A stretch of 64,000 nucleotides of DNA from the NCBI GenBank assembly GCA_039621445.1, contig CP154954.1:24502954-24566953 (forward strand), written 5' to 3'. The translations under genes and the position numbers were made by a program. The notes under the pieces were generated by a model. The model was given only the letters and a program-made list of their open reading frames with translations, was not told the DNA's origin and made no database searches. Shown here one piece after another: positions 54,819-64,000 of the stretch. Origin of the DNA: Euglena gracilis. Taxonomy: Eukaryota; Euglenida; Euglenophyceae; Euglenales. Numbering within the stretch: position 1 is the first letter of the stretch; each line of letters starts with the position of its first letter.

Positions 54819-55239
54819 CAAAAATTGTACAAGACACTGTTTTTTTTTTTTAATGCTTTTATGTGTTCTGTTAGAGAAAAGTCTGAATAATTGTCTGATT
54901 GTCCCAAACATGCACCGTGTTGCACACCAAATGCAGTAAAGTTGCGAACGGAATTTTTCGGAAGGAGATGAAAAGAGTCTTTAAGTCCTCTCCAACATAA
55001 AAGTGCATCTGCATACTGGCATGTTTTGAGGGGCTTTGTTGCATATCCCCCCTTTGCAGACAGAAAGACAGGAGGTGCACGTTCCTCTTTGGGCGGCAAA
55101 CAAATGTGGATCCTCGAAAATTTAGACCCTTCTGCTCCCTCCATTGAGTGTGTTTTATGCTAATTGCTCCTGGGACAACTGAGCACAGCCTCTTTTTAGC
55201 AGCAGCAGTGGCAGTGGCAGTGGTCGAGGTAGATTATTG

Positions 55240-56060
55240 TAGGGCACATGCATCTCTTTACAGTTTTGCAATTCCCCTCGGAGGGCTGATGCAGCCAGCC
55301 CCAGTTTTGGCCCAGCCCAGATGCAGTGGACCTCCCCGGAGCTAGCCCTGCTGACTCCCAAAAAAAATGACACCCCCAAAATAAGACCACCCAAAATAAA
55401 GACCTCTCCAAAAAGACCCCGCCTGAAGCACTGGGACGGATAATTTTTTCCCTGAAAAATTACCAAAAGCCCCAATTTCAGACACAAAAATGATGAAATT
55501 TTGAAGATTTGAAGATTTTGAAGTGCAAATCAACATACTAAATGTCTATGTGTGCCTATTTACACATTGCACGAAGCGCTGGAGGAAAAATTTTAGTGTT
55601 CAGAGAATCTGAAAATGATGTTTTGGGTTTTTTGGGGGTCAAAAAAAAAATCAGACCCCCCCCCATAAGTCAGTCCCCCTGTTTCCCCTGTTTCCAACAA
55701 CAGACCCAAAAATAAGAACTGGGTCTCATTTTGGGGCAGGTTAGCCAGCCCTTTTTTGCTGGGTCCAGCCCAAGAGTTTTTGGCGTGAAGCGCCAATTTT
55801 TTTTGGGGGGGGGAAATGTTCAAAAATGGCAGAAAGTGGTTTTTTTTTGAGCGTTTTGGGCGTTTTATTGGGAGTGTCAGATGCTCATTTCAGATCGTGT
55901 TCGCAGGTTATTTTGGTATATTTTTCCGATTTCGGCCCAACCTGGCCATCTCAGATCCAGCCAGGATCCAGCCCCCTCCGGGGGGGGGGGGGGCTAGCCC
56001 GTCCAAATTTCCAGCCCCATCCCATCAATCCCCCCTCCAGAGTCCCTAATGCGATGCAGG
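55240..56060. mobile_element. Family Z copy interrupted by hairpin-type repeats
   Basis: Outer parts match 17,765-18,260 (tgcatctctttacagttttg at left; a ccagccc-rich right half with tttttggcgtgaagcgccaa and ttttccgatttcggcc). The middle (55,340-55,700) is an unrelated module of ccaaaataagacc units and a cgaagcgctgg half-hairpin, and includes the empty TA site at 55,539-55,540 matching the 60.4-kb insertion. Confidence 0.6.
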
Positions 56061-56429
56061 ATAAAGCAGCCTCAGACTCAAACAACTGCCTTACGCGTAC
56101 AACAGGGGACTTTTTAGCCTGGAGGAGCCCACTCTTCGCCCAGCTGGCTGTGCCAAAATTTTTGGAAACAAGGGTCAAACGGGGCCAAAGGATGGTTTTG
56201 GGGGGCGTTACCTCGAAGCGTCGGCTTTCAATTTCCAACCCAACCATCAGTAGGGCTCCGAGCCAAATCCCAACACTTGGAACCCAAGGTATCCCGAATG
56301 GGAGGGTCAGCCAGAGCGGCCCAGGAGCCCCCCATCGATCAGGGCCGCCCAGCTCAAGTGTCGAAATATCAATATTTCACAGTTTGCAGTTCCTTGGGCA
56401 TTTTTTGCACTGCCTGGTTTTTTTGCCCC

Positions 56430-56607
56430 CCTCCCCCTCGGGCGCTTGGTCCCCTCCTCCTCACATGCAAACTCGGCCCGTTAAAGTTGGTTTTAGGTCC
56501 GTTGCGCATGGCCGCCTAAATTCTTGACATGCAAATTTGGCTCCCATAAATTGGCCCCCTGGCCTTACCTTCAATCCTGGCCTGGGCCAAGCGCCGGGGG
56601 TGGGGTG
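56430..56607. repeat. Family T copy with short TIR
   Basis: gggcgcttgg at left and ccaagcgcc at right are inverse. The interior is acatgcaaactcggcccgtt and ggccccctggccttaccttc. The ccaagcgccgg end recurs just downstream at 56,631-56,642. Confidence 0.65.
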
Positions 56608-56971
56608 TCTTCAATCGTGGCCCGGGCAGGCCAAGCGCCGGAGGAATTTCGCAGTTTGACCCTCGCTGGGCCCAGTTTCAGTTGGGGAACCTTTCTTCCT
56701 GGCCCCCCCTCTCCACCCAGCCACTGAATTTTTCCAGTCCCTGAGCTGAACCCACCGAGGGTATTCACTAAGCGATGCCTGACCCTGAAGGGTGGTGATT
56801 TTTTATTCTCCCTGTAAAAAATGTCTGTGTCTTATCCTGCTGTGCTACTGTGGAAACACCGACGAGCGCTATGCGCCTCTGATTGTGGAAGCAGCCAGGC
56901 ACCTATGGCTAAAATGACCCAAAATGACGTTATGATATCCGAGGCACAAGGGTCCCAAAATGCCCCCCCAC

Positions 56972-57060
56972 CCCTGTCCAAGACATACCATGTCGTTGAC
57001 AAACCGTTGTGTCAGTGACGCTTTCAGGAATGTTTCTGTGTCTTGGACAAGGGGTGGGTG
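56972..57060. mobile_element. Short family-1-like inverted repeat without TA
   Basis: CCCCTGTCCAAGACA and TGTCTTGGACAAGGGG are inverse with a one-base length difference, enclosing gtcgttgacaaaccgttgtg. A further ccca/tggg layer lies outside. No flanking TA is present, so it may be a degenerate copy. Confidence 0.5.
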
Positions 57061-57247
57061 GGAAGGGAAAACGAAATTATTGCCTGGATTAGTTGTAATA
57101 CGCGGGAGTTGTTGTTGTCATGAGTGGCAAAAATGGCACGAAATCTGAAAACACGTATTGACCGCCAAAATTGCCGTCAGGAAAAGTTGTGTTCAGCATT
57201 TCTCCCAAAGCTAGCCAGGGTAAGTTGGGTTCAAGGTACCTTCATTA

Positions 57248-57860
57248 CAGGGGGGGGGGGATTGGGCATAGATAAAATTGGTTCCCACAAAATTGGCAGC
57301 ACAAAAAATTGGGGACTTTTGTTGAAATGATCCAGAAATATTTGGGCACCTTCTTCAAAATGATGGGGAAAAAATGGTCGATAAAAATTCTGAACTGAGT
57401 CAAAATCAAACCCATGATCATCAAACCCACACACAGACGTTCCACCACTGAACCATCAGTACGATGGTGACCTCATTGATTATAACACAAAACAGGTTGA
57501 CCCTGCCAATCATTTAAAAAAGATGAACTCACAGATGAACGATTCAATGAATCTCAAATCGCAACAAAATGGAGTGACACAATCCCCAACAAATGTCGAT
57601 GCGTTCTTGTGTTTCTTGCTAGGCACAGAAGGAAGGAGGTGGGGGACAAGGGGGATAAAACGTTCATGGCAAACCACACCGCATCACAGCGCAAGCCATC
57701 CAAGCCAGCTTTGCCTTGAAAAAAACCCCAAATTTTCTTCTTAAAATTGTTCGGAAAAAGTTGGGCACCTTTCTTATTTTCATCCAGAAATATTTGGGCG
57801 ATTTTTGGCCACCAATTTTGTCCGAACCAATTCTATCTATGCCCAATTTCCTCCCCCCTG
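57248..57860. mobile_element. TA-inserted element with long TIRs (about 110 bp), 613 bp
   Basis: TA at 57,246-57,247 and 57,861-57,862. Left CAG, a G run and ATTGGGCATAGATAAAATTG; right CAATTCTATCTATGCCCAAT, TTCC, a C run and TG. Inverse similarity continues through ccagaaatatttgggc. The interior has short ORFs without a transposase signature. The ends differ from families 1-3 but have the same C/G-tract plus TA design. Confidence 0.8.
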
Positions 57861-57999
57861 TAGAGGAGAACACCCCAGTTTCTGGCAGGGAGGGGTCTGT
57901 AACCTTGGATATGGACTCCGACTATGCCTGGCAGGTGCCACCCTAAGGACAATTTGATTGTTGGCCTGCACTGGGACCCAAACCGACCCCTTCCCCCCC

Positions 58000-58135
58000 C
58001 CTCCGGGGTTGTATATTGACCCCCCCCAAATTTAAAATCCCCCAAATATAAAACCCCCCTGAAGACCTTGAAATCCCGCCCAAATATAAAACCCCCTCTC
58101 CGGCGCGAAGCGACGGAAGGAAATTTTTTTGACAA
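58000..58135. repeat. Repeated ccaaatataaaacccccc units ending in a GC hairpin
   Basis: Three to four units of cccaaat(t/a)taaaa.ccccc followed by ccggcgcgaagcgacgg. Analogous arrays with ccaaaataagacccccc are at 55,370, 60,800 and 61,935-62,005, the last also ending in cggcgcgaagcgccgg. Confidence 0.6.
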
Positions 58136-58424
58136 ATTCTCTCCTGAAATCGTGCTTTTTGGCAGACTTGGGAACACTTGGGACTAAAAACACCTGAAAC
58201 CTGCTCCTTCGCCCGAAAGTGAAATTTTTGGACCCCCAAGGGTGGGCATGTTTGTGATTTTGGACCGACCTATAATTGGAGGGGGTTACAATATTCGCAG
58301 CAGAAGGTCTTCTGTCAGGACTTCCTCCCAGGTAGGATTTTTGAACGTGAGTATATCCCTGCTTCCGTCGATACGTGTTCCCTTCTGATGAAATGTTAAA
58401 TATTTATGCACGTTTGATACCTCC

Positions 58425-58525
58425 CCCCCCCCAGGCGCTTGCCCCCCCACTTCTTAACATGCAAACTTGGCCCCCTAAAGTTGGCCTTTTCTGTAAACTT
58501 TCAATCCTGGCCTTTAGTGAAATTT
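58425..58525. repeat. Family T fragment
   Basis: ccaggcgcttgcccccccac, acatgcaaacttggccccct and aaagttggcctttt. Confidence 0.7.
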
Positions 58526-58844
58526 CTTTCCAGAAAGCCGCCGGGACGACGTTTGTAAACACAAATACTGATTTTTTGGCAATTTTATGAGACTGACCAA
58601 CATCAAAAATGCCTTTTTTGACCAAATTTGCCAAAAATTGTCACGTTGGGGGGTTTCGGGGTCATTTTGGTCGGATTTTCACCAACGATTCCTTGACTTA
58701 TAAGCCAGGTTTTGAATAGTGCTGGCTCTTAATGGGACTTGCGCGCAACGTACGGCCGAAAAAAATTACCATTGCCAATTTTGCATAATTTATGATTTAT
58801 AAAATACACCTGTAAACAGTTTTTTTTTTTGACCCTCCAGAGCC

Positions 58845-59265
58845 CCGCTTTTGGCCCGAGAGGTTTTTGGTCAAAAAAGCTGGAAAATTTTGTAACTTGC
58901 ATAAAAATTACTGTTAGTTACGGTTTCGGGCAATTTTTTTCGATGTTTCTTGACTTTTTTTGACATAAAAATTACCCAAATCCACGAGTTTCGGGCCAAA
59001 ACCGGGGTGCTGGCGTGAAAATGAGCGTTTTTTGAACCCCCAGCACCCATTTTTGGCCCGAAACCTATGGAGTTTGGGTCAAAAAAAACGGGTCAAAAAA
59101 GGTCGAAAACAATTGAAATTTTTTTGGCCGAAAGGATGTTTTTTGGGCCGGAAAATGAGCGTTTTTCCCCCGCTCAAAAGCAGTTTTTCCAGGTCCGGGA
59201 GGCCTAAAAACATCGTTTTGGGCATCGTTTTGGACATTTTGTCAGACCGACACTTCCAGAAATAA
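58845..59265. repeat. Family DD tandem copies
   Basis: ccgcttttggcccgagaggt, ccatttttggcccgaaacct, ggccg(g)aaaatgagcgtttt and ggtccgggaggcct recur, partly in inverse, as at 25.0 and 46.3 kb. Confidence 0.65.
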
Positions 59266-59561
59266 TGTACGTTTTCTCGAGGTATTTTCGAAAAATCGAT
59301 GTTTGTGATGCTTGTGGTGAGCTTCACCGGTGAAGTTCACCATTGGTTATGTGAGGGAGGGAAGGTGTCCAGGAACCCCCAATGAAGTTCCAAACAGTGA
59401 GCCTCACCACGGGGGGGGGGGGAGGTCCAAAATGGCCAATACTGCCTTATATCCTAGGCTGATGGCGGCCAGGAGTCCAAGATTCGACGGACAAAACTCT
59501 TTCCAAGCCGAAAGAAACCTTTCGGTCGCCTTCGGGTCGCTGCATTATGGGTGTGGGGCTG

Positions 59562-59820
59562 GCCTTTGCTTAAGGGTTCGCAGCACCTCCCCGGGGGGAG
59601 GGCTGGATTGCAGCTGGTCCAAATTTGGTTAGTGGGAATTCTAGGTCCCCTGGGGGAATCTGCTTGGCAGGGCTAGTTAGGGAGGGAAAGTTAGGGAAGT
59701 TTTTCCAGTGACCGGCGCCCCAAAATGGCCAAAAATGTCCATGTTTGGCCGTTTTTAAAAAACCTCATTTCCACCTTAGCTGCGCAGCGCCGGTTGGGGG
59801 GACCCTGAACACCCCCTCCG
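59562..59820 (+). mobile_element. hAT-like element copy, 5' part
   Basis: Begins GGCCTTTGCTTAAGGG, then gcagcacctccccggggg, aggtcccctgggggaatctg and a ctgcgcagcgccgg hairpin at 59,779. The right TIR was not found; the copy is diverged. Confidence 0.6.
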
Positions 59821-59821
59821 A

Positions 59822-59930
59822 CGTTGGTGTCGTTGGCCCCTTCACGCTCTTAGCATGCAAACTTGGCCCCCCACGGTTGGCCCCCCAGGCTTCATGGCCT
59901 GGGCCAAGCGCCCCGGGGGGGGGGGGGGTA
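59822..59930. repeat. Family T copy
   Basis: acgctcttagcatgcaaact, ggcctgggccaagcgccccg, adjacent to the hAT-like remnant. Confidence 0.65.
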
Positions 59931-60234
59931 TAGCATTGGTTTTGGAGAGCAACCCAGGTTTGGTCGAGATATTTTTTTTTGTGGAAGTGGCCCAAGGGCG
60001 TACTTAGGTGTGTGCCCCCGGCCCCCTCTAGGCTGCAATGCCGTGGGGGTTCCACCGTGTCGCCCATGTTGGCCCCTCCTGTAGCTCTGCAGTGCCTTGT
60101 GCAGCGTCCTGTCCCCCCTCCCTCGCCCCTCACGGTGCGTAGGCTTGCGCTGGTTGGCATTGCTTGCCAACCTGCTCGCAGGCTGTGTCGGCCCGCATTT
60201 GGGAGGTTCTTTTCTTTAAGTTTTATGAAAATGG

Positions 60235-60425
60235 TCTTTCTGGGCTTCAGACGCCTTCGGCCCCAAAGGCGCCTTGGCCGATGTGCTACCCCCCCCCTTG
60301 AGGGCGCGAAGCGCCGGGATGGTGAAAAATTTACCAGAAAACATATCGAAAACCCCAATTTCAGACACAAAAAAGATGAAATTTGTAAGATTTTCAGATT
60401 TTTGAAGTGCAAAAAAAACGTGGTA
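60235..60425. repeat. GC-hairpin module flanking the 60.4-kb TA element
   Basis: gccccaaaggcgccttggcc, gggcgcgaagcgccggg (60,302), then ccccaatttcagacacaaaa, homologous to 55,420-55,535. Confidence 0.65.
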
Positions 60426-60697
60426 CCCGCCCCCCACCCCCCTAGTCGTACGACCACCCCTCATTTACGACCACCCCCCCCCGGTCACAGGTTGCAGGTC
60501 ATGGGGGTGTTACGACCACACACCCCGGTCACAGGTTGCAGGTTGCGAAAAATTTAACACCACCTTACCTACGACCGCCCCCTCATTTATGACCACCCCC
60601 CGGTCACAGGTTGCAGGTTATGGGGTGTTACGACTACCCCCCCCCCCCCGGTCACAGGTTGCAGGAACCCGGTCGTACGACAAGGGGGGGGGGCGGG
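60426..60697. mobile_element. TA-inserted MITE, family 2, 272 bp
   Basis: TA at 60,424-60,425 and 60,698-60,699. Left CCCGCC, C runs and TAGTCGTACGACCACCCC; right GGTCGTACGACAAGG, a G run and CGGG. The empty paralogous site at 55,539-55,540 reads gtgcaaatcaacatactaaatgtc in two parts (gtgcaaatcaacatac, then taaatgtc), matching both flanks. Confidence 0.85.
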
Positions 60698-60699
60698 TA

Positions 60700-61500
60700 A
60701 ATGTCAATTTATACCAATATACACATGACGTGAAGTGCCAAAGGATATTTTTTGATGTTTTTTAGGAACCTGGAAAAATTTCAGGCCCCAATCCAAAAAT
60801 AGGAGCCCCCAAAATAAGACCCCCCTGGAGGTTTGCAGCAACAGACCCGAAAAATAAGACCCGGGTTTTTTTGGGGGGTTTACCCCCAGGAGGTTGGGTC
60901 TGGGTGCCTTTGAATGCCTGCCCAGGCAGGTACCCCCCCCCCCCGGGTGGGGTTGACCTCACCTTGAAATTCAGCCTGGGGCTGGCAAGCTGGATTAGCA
61001 ACATCCCCATTGGGGGGGTTGCCTTGGCTGGGTTGGGCCGAAATTGGGATACCTTTTTTTATTTATTTCTTCCTCCTTTTTAATTATTATACATTTTTTT
61101 TAAAAAAAATTATAAATGAAAAGGAGGAAGAAATTCCTTTTTTGAATCCCCCATTTTTTTGTTTCTCATTAAATTTTCTTTTTACAAGAGGGGGTCCAGA
61201 CCAGGGGTTTTTTTAAAGGTTGGACCCCGGTGGGGAGGGGATAAGGTGGGTGGGTTTGCCAGACAATCTCCCGGCCTGACGCCTCTCACCGCCTTTCACC
61301 GCCTGGGGGGTACTCCAAGGGCCTTGTGGGCCCCTTCCAGAGGCGGGGGTTTGGGCCATTGCCGCTTTTTTTTTTTTGACCCTAAAAGTGACCCCCCAAA
61401 AAATGGTTCCCCTCCCCGAGTGTACCCCCTGGCTGGGTGGGTTGGGACTCCCCTCCCCCCCTTGGCCTTAAAAAAATCTCTTGTTGGGGCTTAGGGCTCA
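60700..61500. other. Repeat debris, no gene
   Basis: ccaaaataagaccccc units (60,790-60,870), C/G palindromes, an AT hairpin at 61,060-61,140 (aaggaggaagaaatt/atttcttcctcctt), and 61,205-61,275, the inverse of 1.67-1.75 kb. Confidence 0.5.
61060..61136. repeat. Long AT-rich palindrome
   Basis: atttatttcttcctcctttt and its near-complement aaaaggaggaagaaattcc surround an AT-rich centre (aattattatacattt / aaaaaaattataaatg), forming a stem of about 30 bp. Confidence 0.65.
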
Positions 61501-63055
61501 TTGAGCACCTCCGATTTGTTTCCCCAGCCTTCTGGCCTATCCCACAGTGTCAGGTCTTGATTGGCACCGCCAATGAGGTGCTTTCCACACTGGGTCTCTT
61601 GTGGGCAGGGTTGCTGCGATACCGATGGGTCGAGACCTGACCGGCGAATGGATGGATGGGACGGCCGCGTGCCTGGGTCATTTTCTGTCACACCCAAAAC
61701 GAGCTGGAGGTCAACCCAGTCACAGTGAGTTGTTAAAAGCAATGTCTGTATGTTTGCTCGGGGAAATGCTGAACTGGGGCCCCAGGGGGGGGTGTTATTT
61801 GGGGGGGTGCGTTATTCTTACATGGAAAACCAGAGGAAAACAGGGGGGGGGGGTGTTATTTGGGCGCTCGAAATTGGCCGCCGAGGGGGGGGTGTTATTT
61901 GGGAGGGGGTTTTACCTTATCCAACCCGCCCCCCAAATAGGACCCCCCCCCAAAAATAACCCCCCCCTGGGCCGATCGAGCAAAAATCCAAAAATAAGAC
62001 CCCCCTTACGGCGCGAAGCGCCGGAGATGGTGAAAAGTTTCCCTGAAAAATTACCAAAAACCTCATGAGGGACATCACTGCCAACCGCTTTCCGTCGAAC
62101 TTGATGGAGAAAGGCCGAGAATGCCCTGCGAGTTGAATGCCCGATTGATGTGTCGGTGGTTCTTTGCGCAAAGTCGAAACACTTTTTGCAACTCAGCTTC
62201 CCATCGGTGAAGCCATTGCAACACGTTGGGGATCGTCGCAACCGTTGCGTTGTGCTGGCGGGCGGCCCCACAACGCACCCGTTCCAAACCGCTGGCACAT
62301 GACTCATACAGGCGTGGGTGTCACTCTCCGCCTGACCAAAGGCCTCCCGCCCATTTCCACTCGCCCTTCGCCGACTGCCTCGGCTCGGAAGTTTCATCCT
62401 TTACATTCACCTGGGACGTTTCCCAAGGGGGGTTGGCCTTTTTGTCCCCAGTTCACTCATCTTGGCTATCTGGGGTCAGCCTAATTTTTTTCCCAAGGTT
62501 TGCACGTGGGCGGGTTGGTTCGAGTTTTGTTGGGGAGACCCGCCCAGGGGGGGGGGGGGAGTGATCCAGGTTTTAAAAACTTTGGGTGGGCTTTTGGTGG
62601 AGTGGATGGGTGTGGGAAGGTGGCAGGTGGCCTGCCTTGTGGAACTGCCCCTTCCCCGCTGAGGGCATCACCCATATGAATCTCTGGTCCCCTCCGCGGC
62701 TTTCGACCGGGAGGCCCTCCCTGGGTTGCCTCGCTGCCGTCAGCGCCGCGGAGGGTGGATCTCTCCCGCCACCTGTGACAGCCCGTCGCCTGCATCTGTA
62801 CAAAATGTTGCTTGAAACTTTTTTCATTAATCTATTTGTTCATTTTCAAGGGGGGATTGGAGGTGTGTAATGGAGGTGATGAGATGATTCATTTCTATCT
62901 CCCCCCATTTCGCAGGTTTTAGCTGTTTCCCAGGTTTGCCGGCTTCTGGTTTGCTTTGACTTTCTTTTTCTTCACATTTTCCTGGGATTTCAAGTATTTG
63001 ACATATTTAGCTATCCTGATTGCTGAATGGCTTGAGAGAGTTAACAAAATCATGC
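61500..63055. other. Repeat debris and short unrecognised ORFs
   Basis: 61,780-62,010 is ggggggtgttatttggg and ccaaaaataagacc units ending in a cggcgcgaagcgccgg hairpin. 62,110-62,480 has open frames on both strands; a plus frame ending FTHLGYLGSA faintly recalls an RT block but is unsupported. 62,690-62,730 repeats the PSAAFD coding-like DNA of 21.75 kb. Confidence 0.4.
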
Positions 63056-63058
63056 CAC

Positions 63059-63240
63059 AATGGAGTCTGTTTCGATCCGCAAGGCAAGCTGTGTGGCTGG
63101 CCGTTCCACTTTCGCCCCCAATGCTACCGGTCTGCAGCACCAGGCGCACCGTCAGGCAGGCACGGTGGTGGCCTGGCCCAGGTCTTGCGACCCCGTCCAG
63201 GGGCACCCGCTACAGGCGACCCCTCCCCCCACGTCGTGAC
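63059..63240 (+). CDS. Candidate N-terminal exon (MESVSIRKASCVAGRSTFAP)
   Basis: ATG at 63,059 opens MESVSIRKASCVAGRSTFAP, NATGLQHQAHRQAGTVVAWP and RSCDPVQGHPLQATPPPTS, stopping at about 63,240. Two other plus frames are open because of GC content; this one has the most balanced composition. A donor (CAG|GCAGG or later) cannot be fixed. Unknown family. Confidence 0.25.
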
Positions 63241-63555
63241 CTTGCCCTCCCCCCCCCCTGCGCTCCTCACCTGTGTCAGGTGGCAGGGCATACCGTGCGG
63301 TGGCTTCTTTGGGACGTTCATTCCCCGGATTTCTCTTTGGCCTCGCTGTCCGCGAACATTGAACCCCTGAGGGGCATTTGTGCCCCCCCCCCCGAGGATG
63401 AAATCTGTGCTCGTTTATGTTGAGGGGAATTTATCCTGTCTGGAAGCGACGTGGCTGCAGCAAAAGAACTGAAGAGTTGAATTCAAAACTGAAGAAAAGC
63501 TGCATTACGAATGAACTCACTGATCCAATTACCCCCCCTCCACCTTTCTCAGGGG

Positions 63556-63830
63556 TTGTCATTTGGGCTCGGAAGACCTCCACGTGATACACAATTTTCT
63601 GATTGTGAAGGGGAGAACACGTTCAAAATGAAGTATTTTTTGTTGATTTTTCTGCTGTTCTAGCTGTTTGTAGTGCTTTTGGTGGGTGGGACACGATTTT
63701 TTGTTTTTTTTTCCTGTTCTCCCAGTGGGACTCTTTGGCACAATGCCTAAGGTGTTTGATTTGTAGGTGTCTGAAGGATCTGGCAATATGCAGTTTGTTT
63801 TGTGGCCACATTTGCACCCACACCTGGCCC
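63556..63830. repeat. Dispersed repeat, paralogue of 2.68-3.33 kb
   Basis: tcggaagacctccacgtgat, agctgtttgtagtgc and gaaggatctggcaatatg in the same order as at 2.7 kb; shorter here and without the TA/CA tract. The remaining 170 bases to the window end are AT-rich with nothing recognised. Confidence 0.75.
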
Positions 63831-64000
63831 CCTTTTCAGAGATTTGGTATTCCTTCGAACTGAAATGATTGATTGGATTTTGATGGTTGACCCCTTTCCC
63901 TTTTTTACCTGTTTTGGGAAGGTAATAATTATTTTATGATATTATACATTGTATGCGTGATATAGTTTATGTGATGGATATCATGCAGATATATTCTTCT

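Noticed and set aside
59310-59350. Palindrome gagcttcaccggtgaagttc as a regulatory site
   Set aside because: Single imperfect occurrence with no gene beside it.
62164-62484. Possible reverse-transcriptase block (FTHLGYLGSA, FADC)
   Set aside because: The two hints lie in different frames and no other RT motif is nearby.

Overview
The window looks like nuclear DNA of a eukaryote with a large, gene-poor, repeat-dense genome. No rRNA, tRNA, operon, bacterial insertion sequence or CRISPR array is visible. GT-AG-like splice sites flank pieces of a transposase relic. The organism cannot be named from sequence alone; a large-genome alga or other protist is my best guess. Nothing here is a clean, complete host gene. 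Coding signal is limited to decayed mobile-element proteins and short exon-like pieces.

Most of the DNA is interleaved, nested mobile elements whose ends carry runs of C or G. (1) Short terminal-inverted-repeat (TIR) elements duplicate a TA target and end in C/G tracts: 141-1122, 5095-5230, 7532-7708, 19119-19362, 49042-49208, 52115-52278, 57248-57860 and 60426-60697, with probable members at 20192-20363, 34330-34658 and 40236-40826. Three insertions have a matching unoccupied paralogous site inside this same window. (2) A multi-hairpin element at 41224-41583 has perfect 18-bp TIRs and an exact 8-bp target duplication (hAT-like); relatives lie near 44.3, 48.8 and 59.6 kb. (3) Longer inverted-repeat elements lie at 17.77-18.26, 34.28-34.71, 37.76-37.97, 40.21-42.39, 53.54-54.14 and 55.24-56.06 kb. 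(4) A small GC hairpin (core GGCGC-AAG-GCGCC) between A and T runs recurs about twenty times, mostly from 40 kb on. (5) Microsatellites and minisatellites are abundant, including a GT/GC tract of nearly 190 bp at 39.26 kb.

Layout: 0-8 kb, TA elements, a 337-bp tandem duplication, a LINE fragment (3.6-4.2 kb), a myristoylation-motif exon pair (4.65-5.07 kb) and microsatellites. 8.45-9.04 kb, minus-strand Tc1/mariner transposase relic. 9-25 kb, mostly non-coding repeats with isolated exon-like ORFs. 25.5-31.5 kb, a compositionally distinct block without long C/G runs, carrying a roughly 650-codon broken ORF, a small ORF, a second broken ORF of about 440 codons, and six copies of a palindromic motif. 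31.5-39 kb, GC-rich ORFs, minisatellites and a second MGCATS exon. 40.2-42.4 kb, nested elements around a SAM-domain-like ORF. 43-64 kb, dense hairpin, hAT-like and TA elements with a few exon-like ORFs.

The Tc1/mariner relic and the TA-targeting elements fit together as a former autonomous source plus non-autonomous derivatives, but no shared terminus links that transposase copy to a particular family. The least explained parts are the 25.5-31.5 kb unit and the MGCA[S/T/A]S exons.
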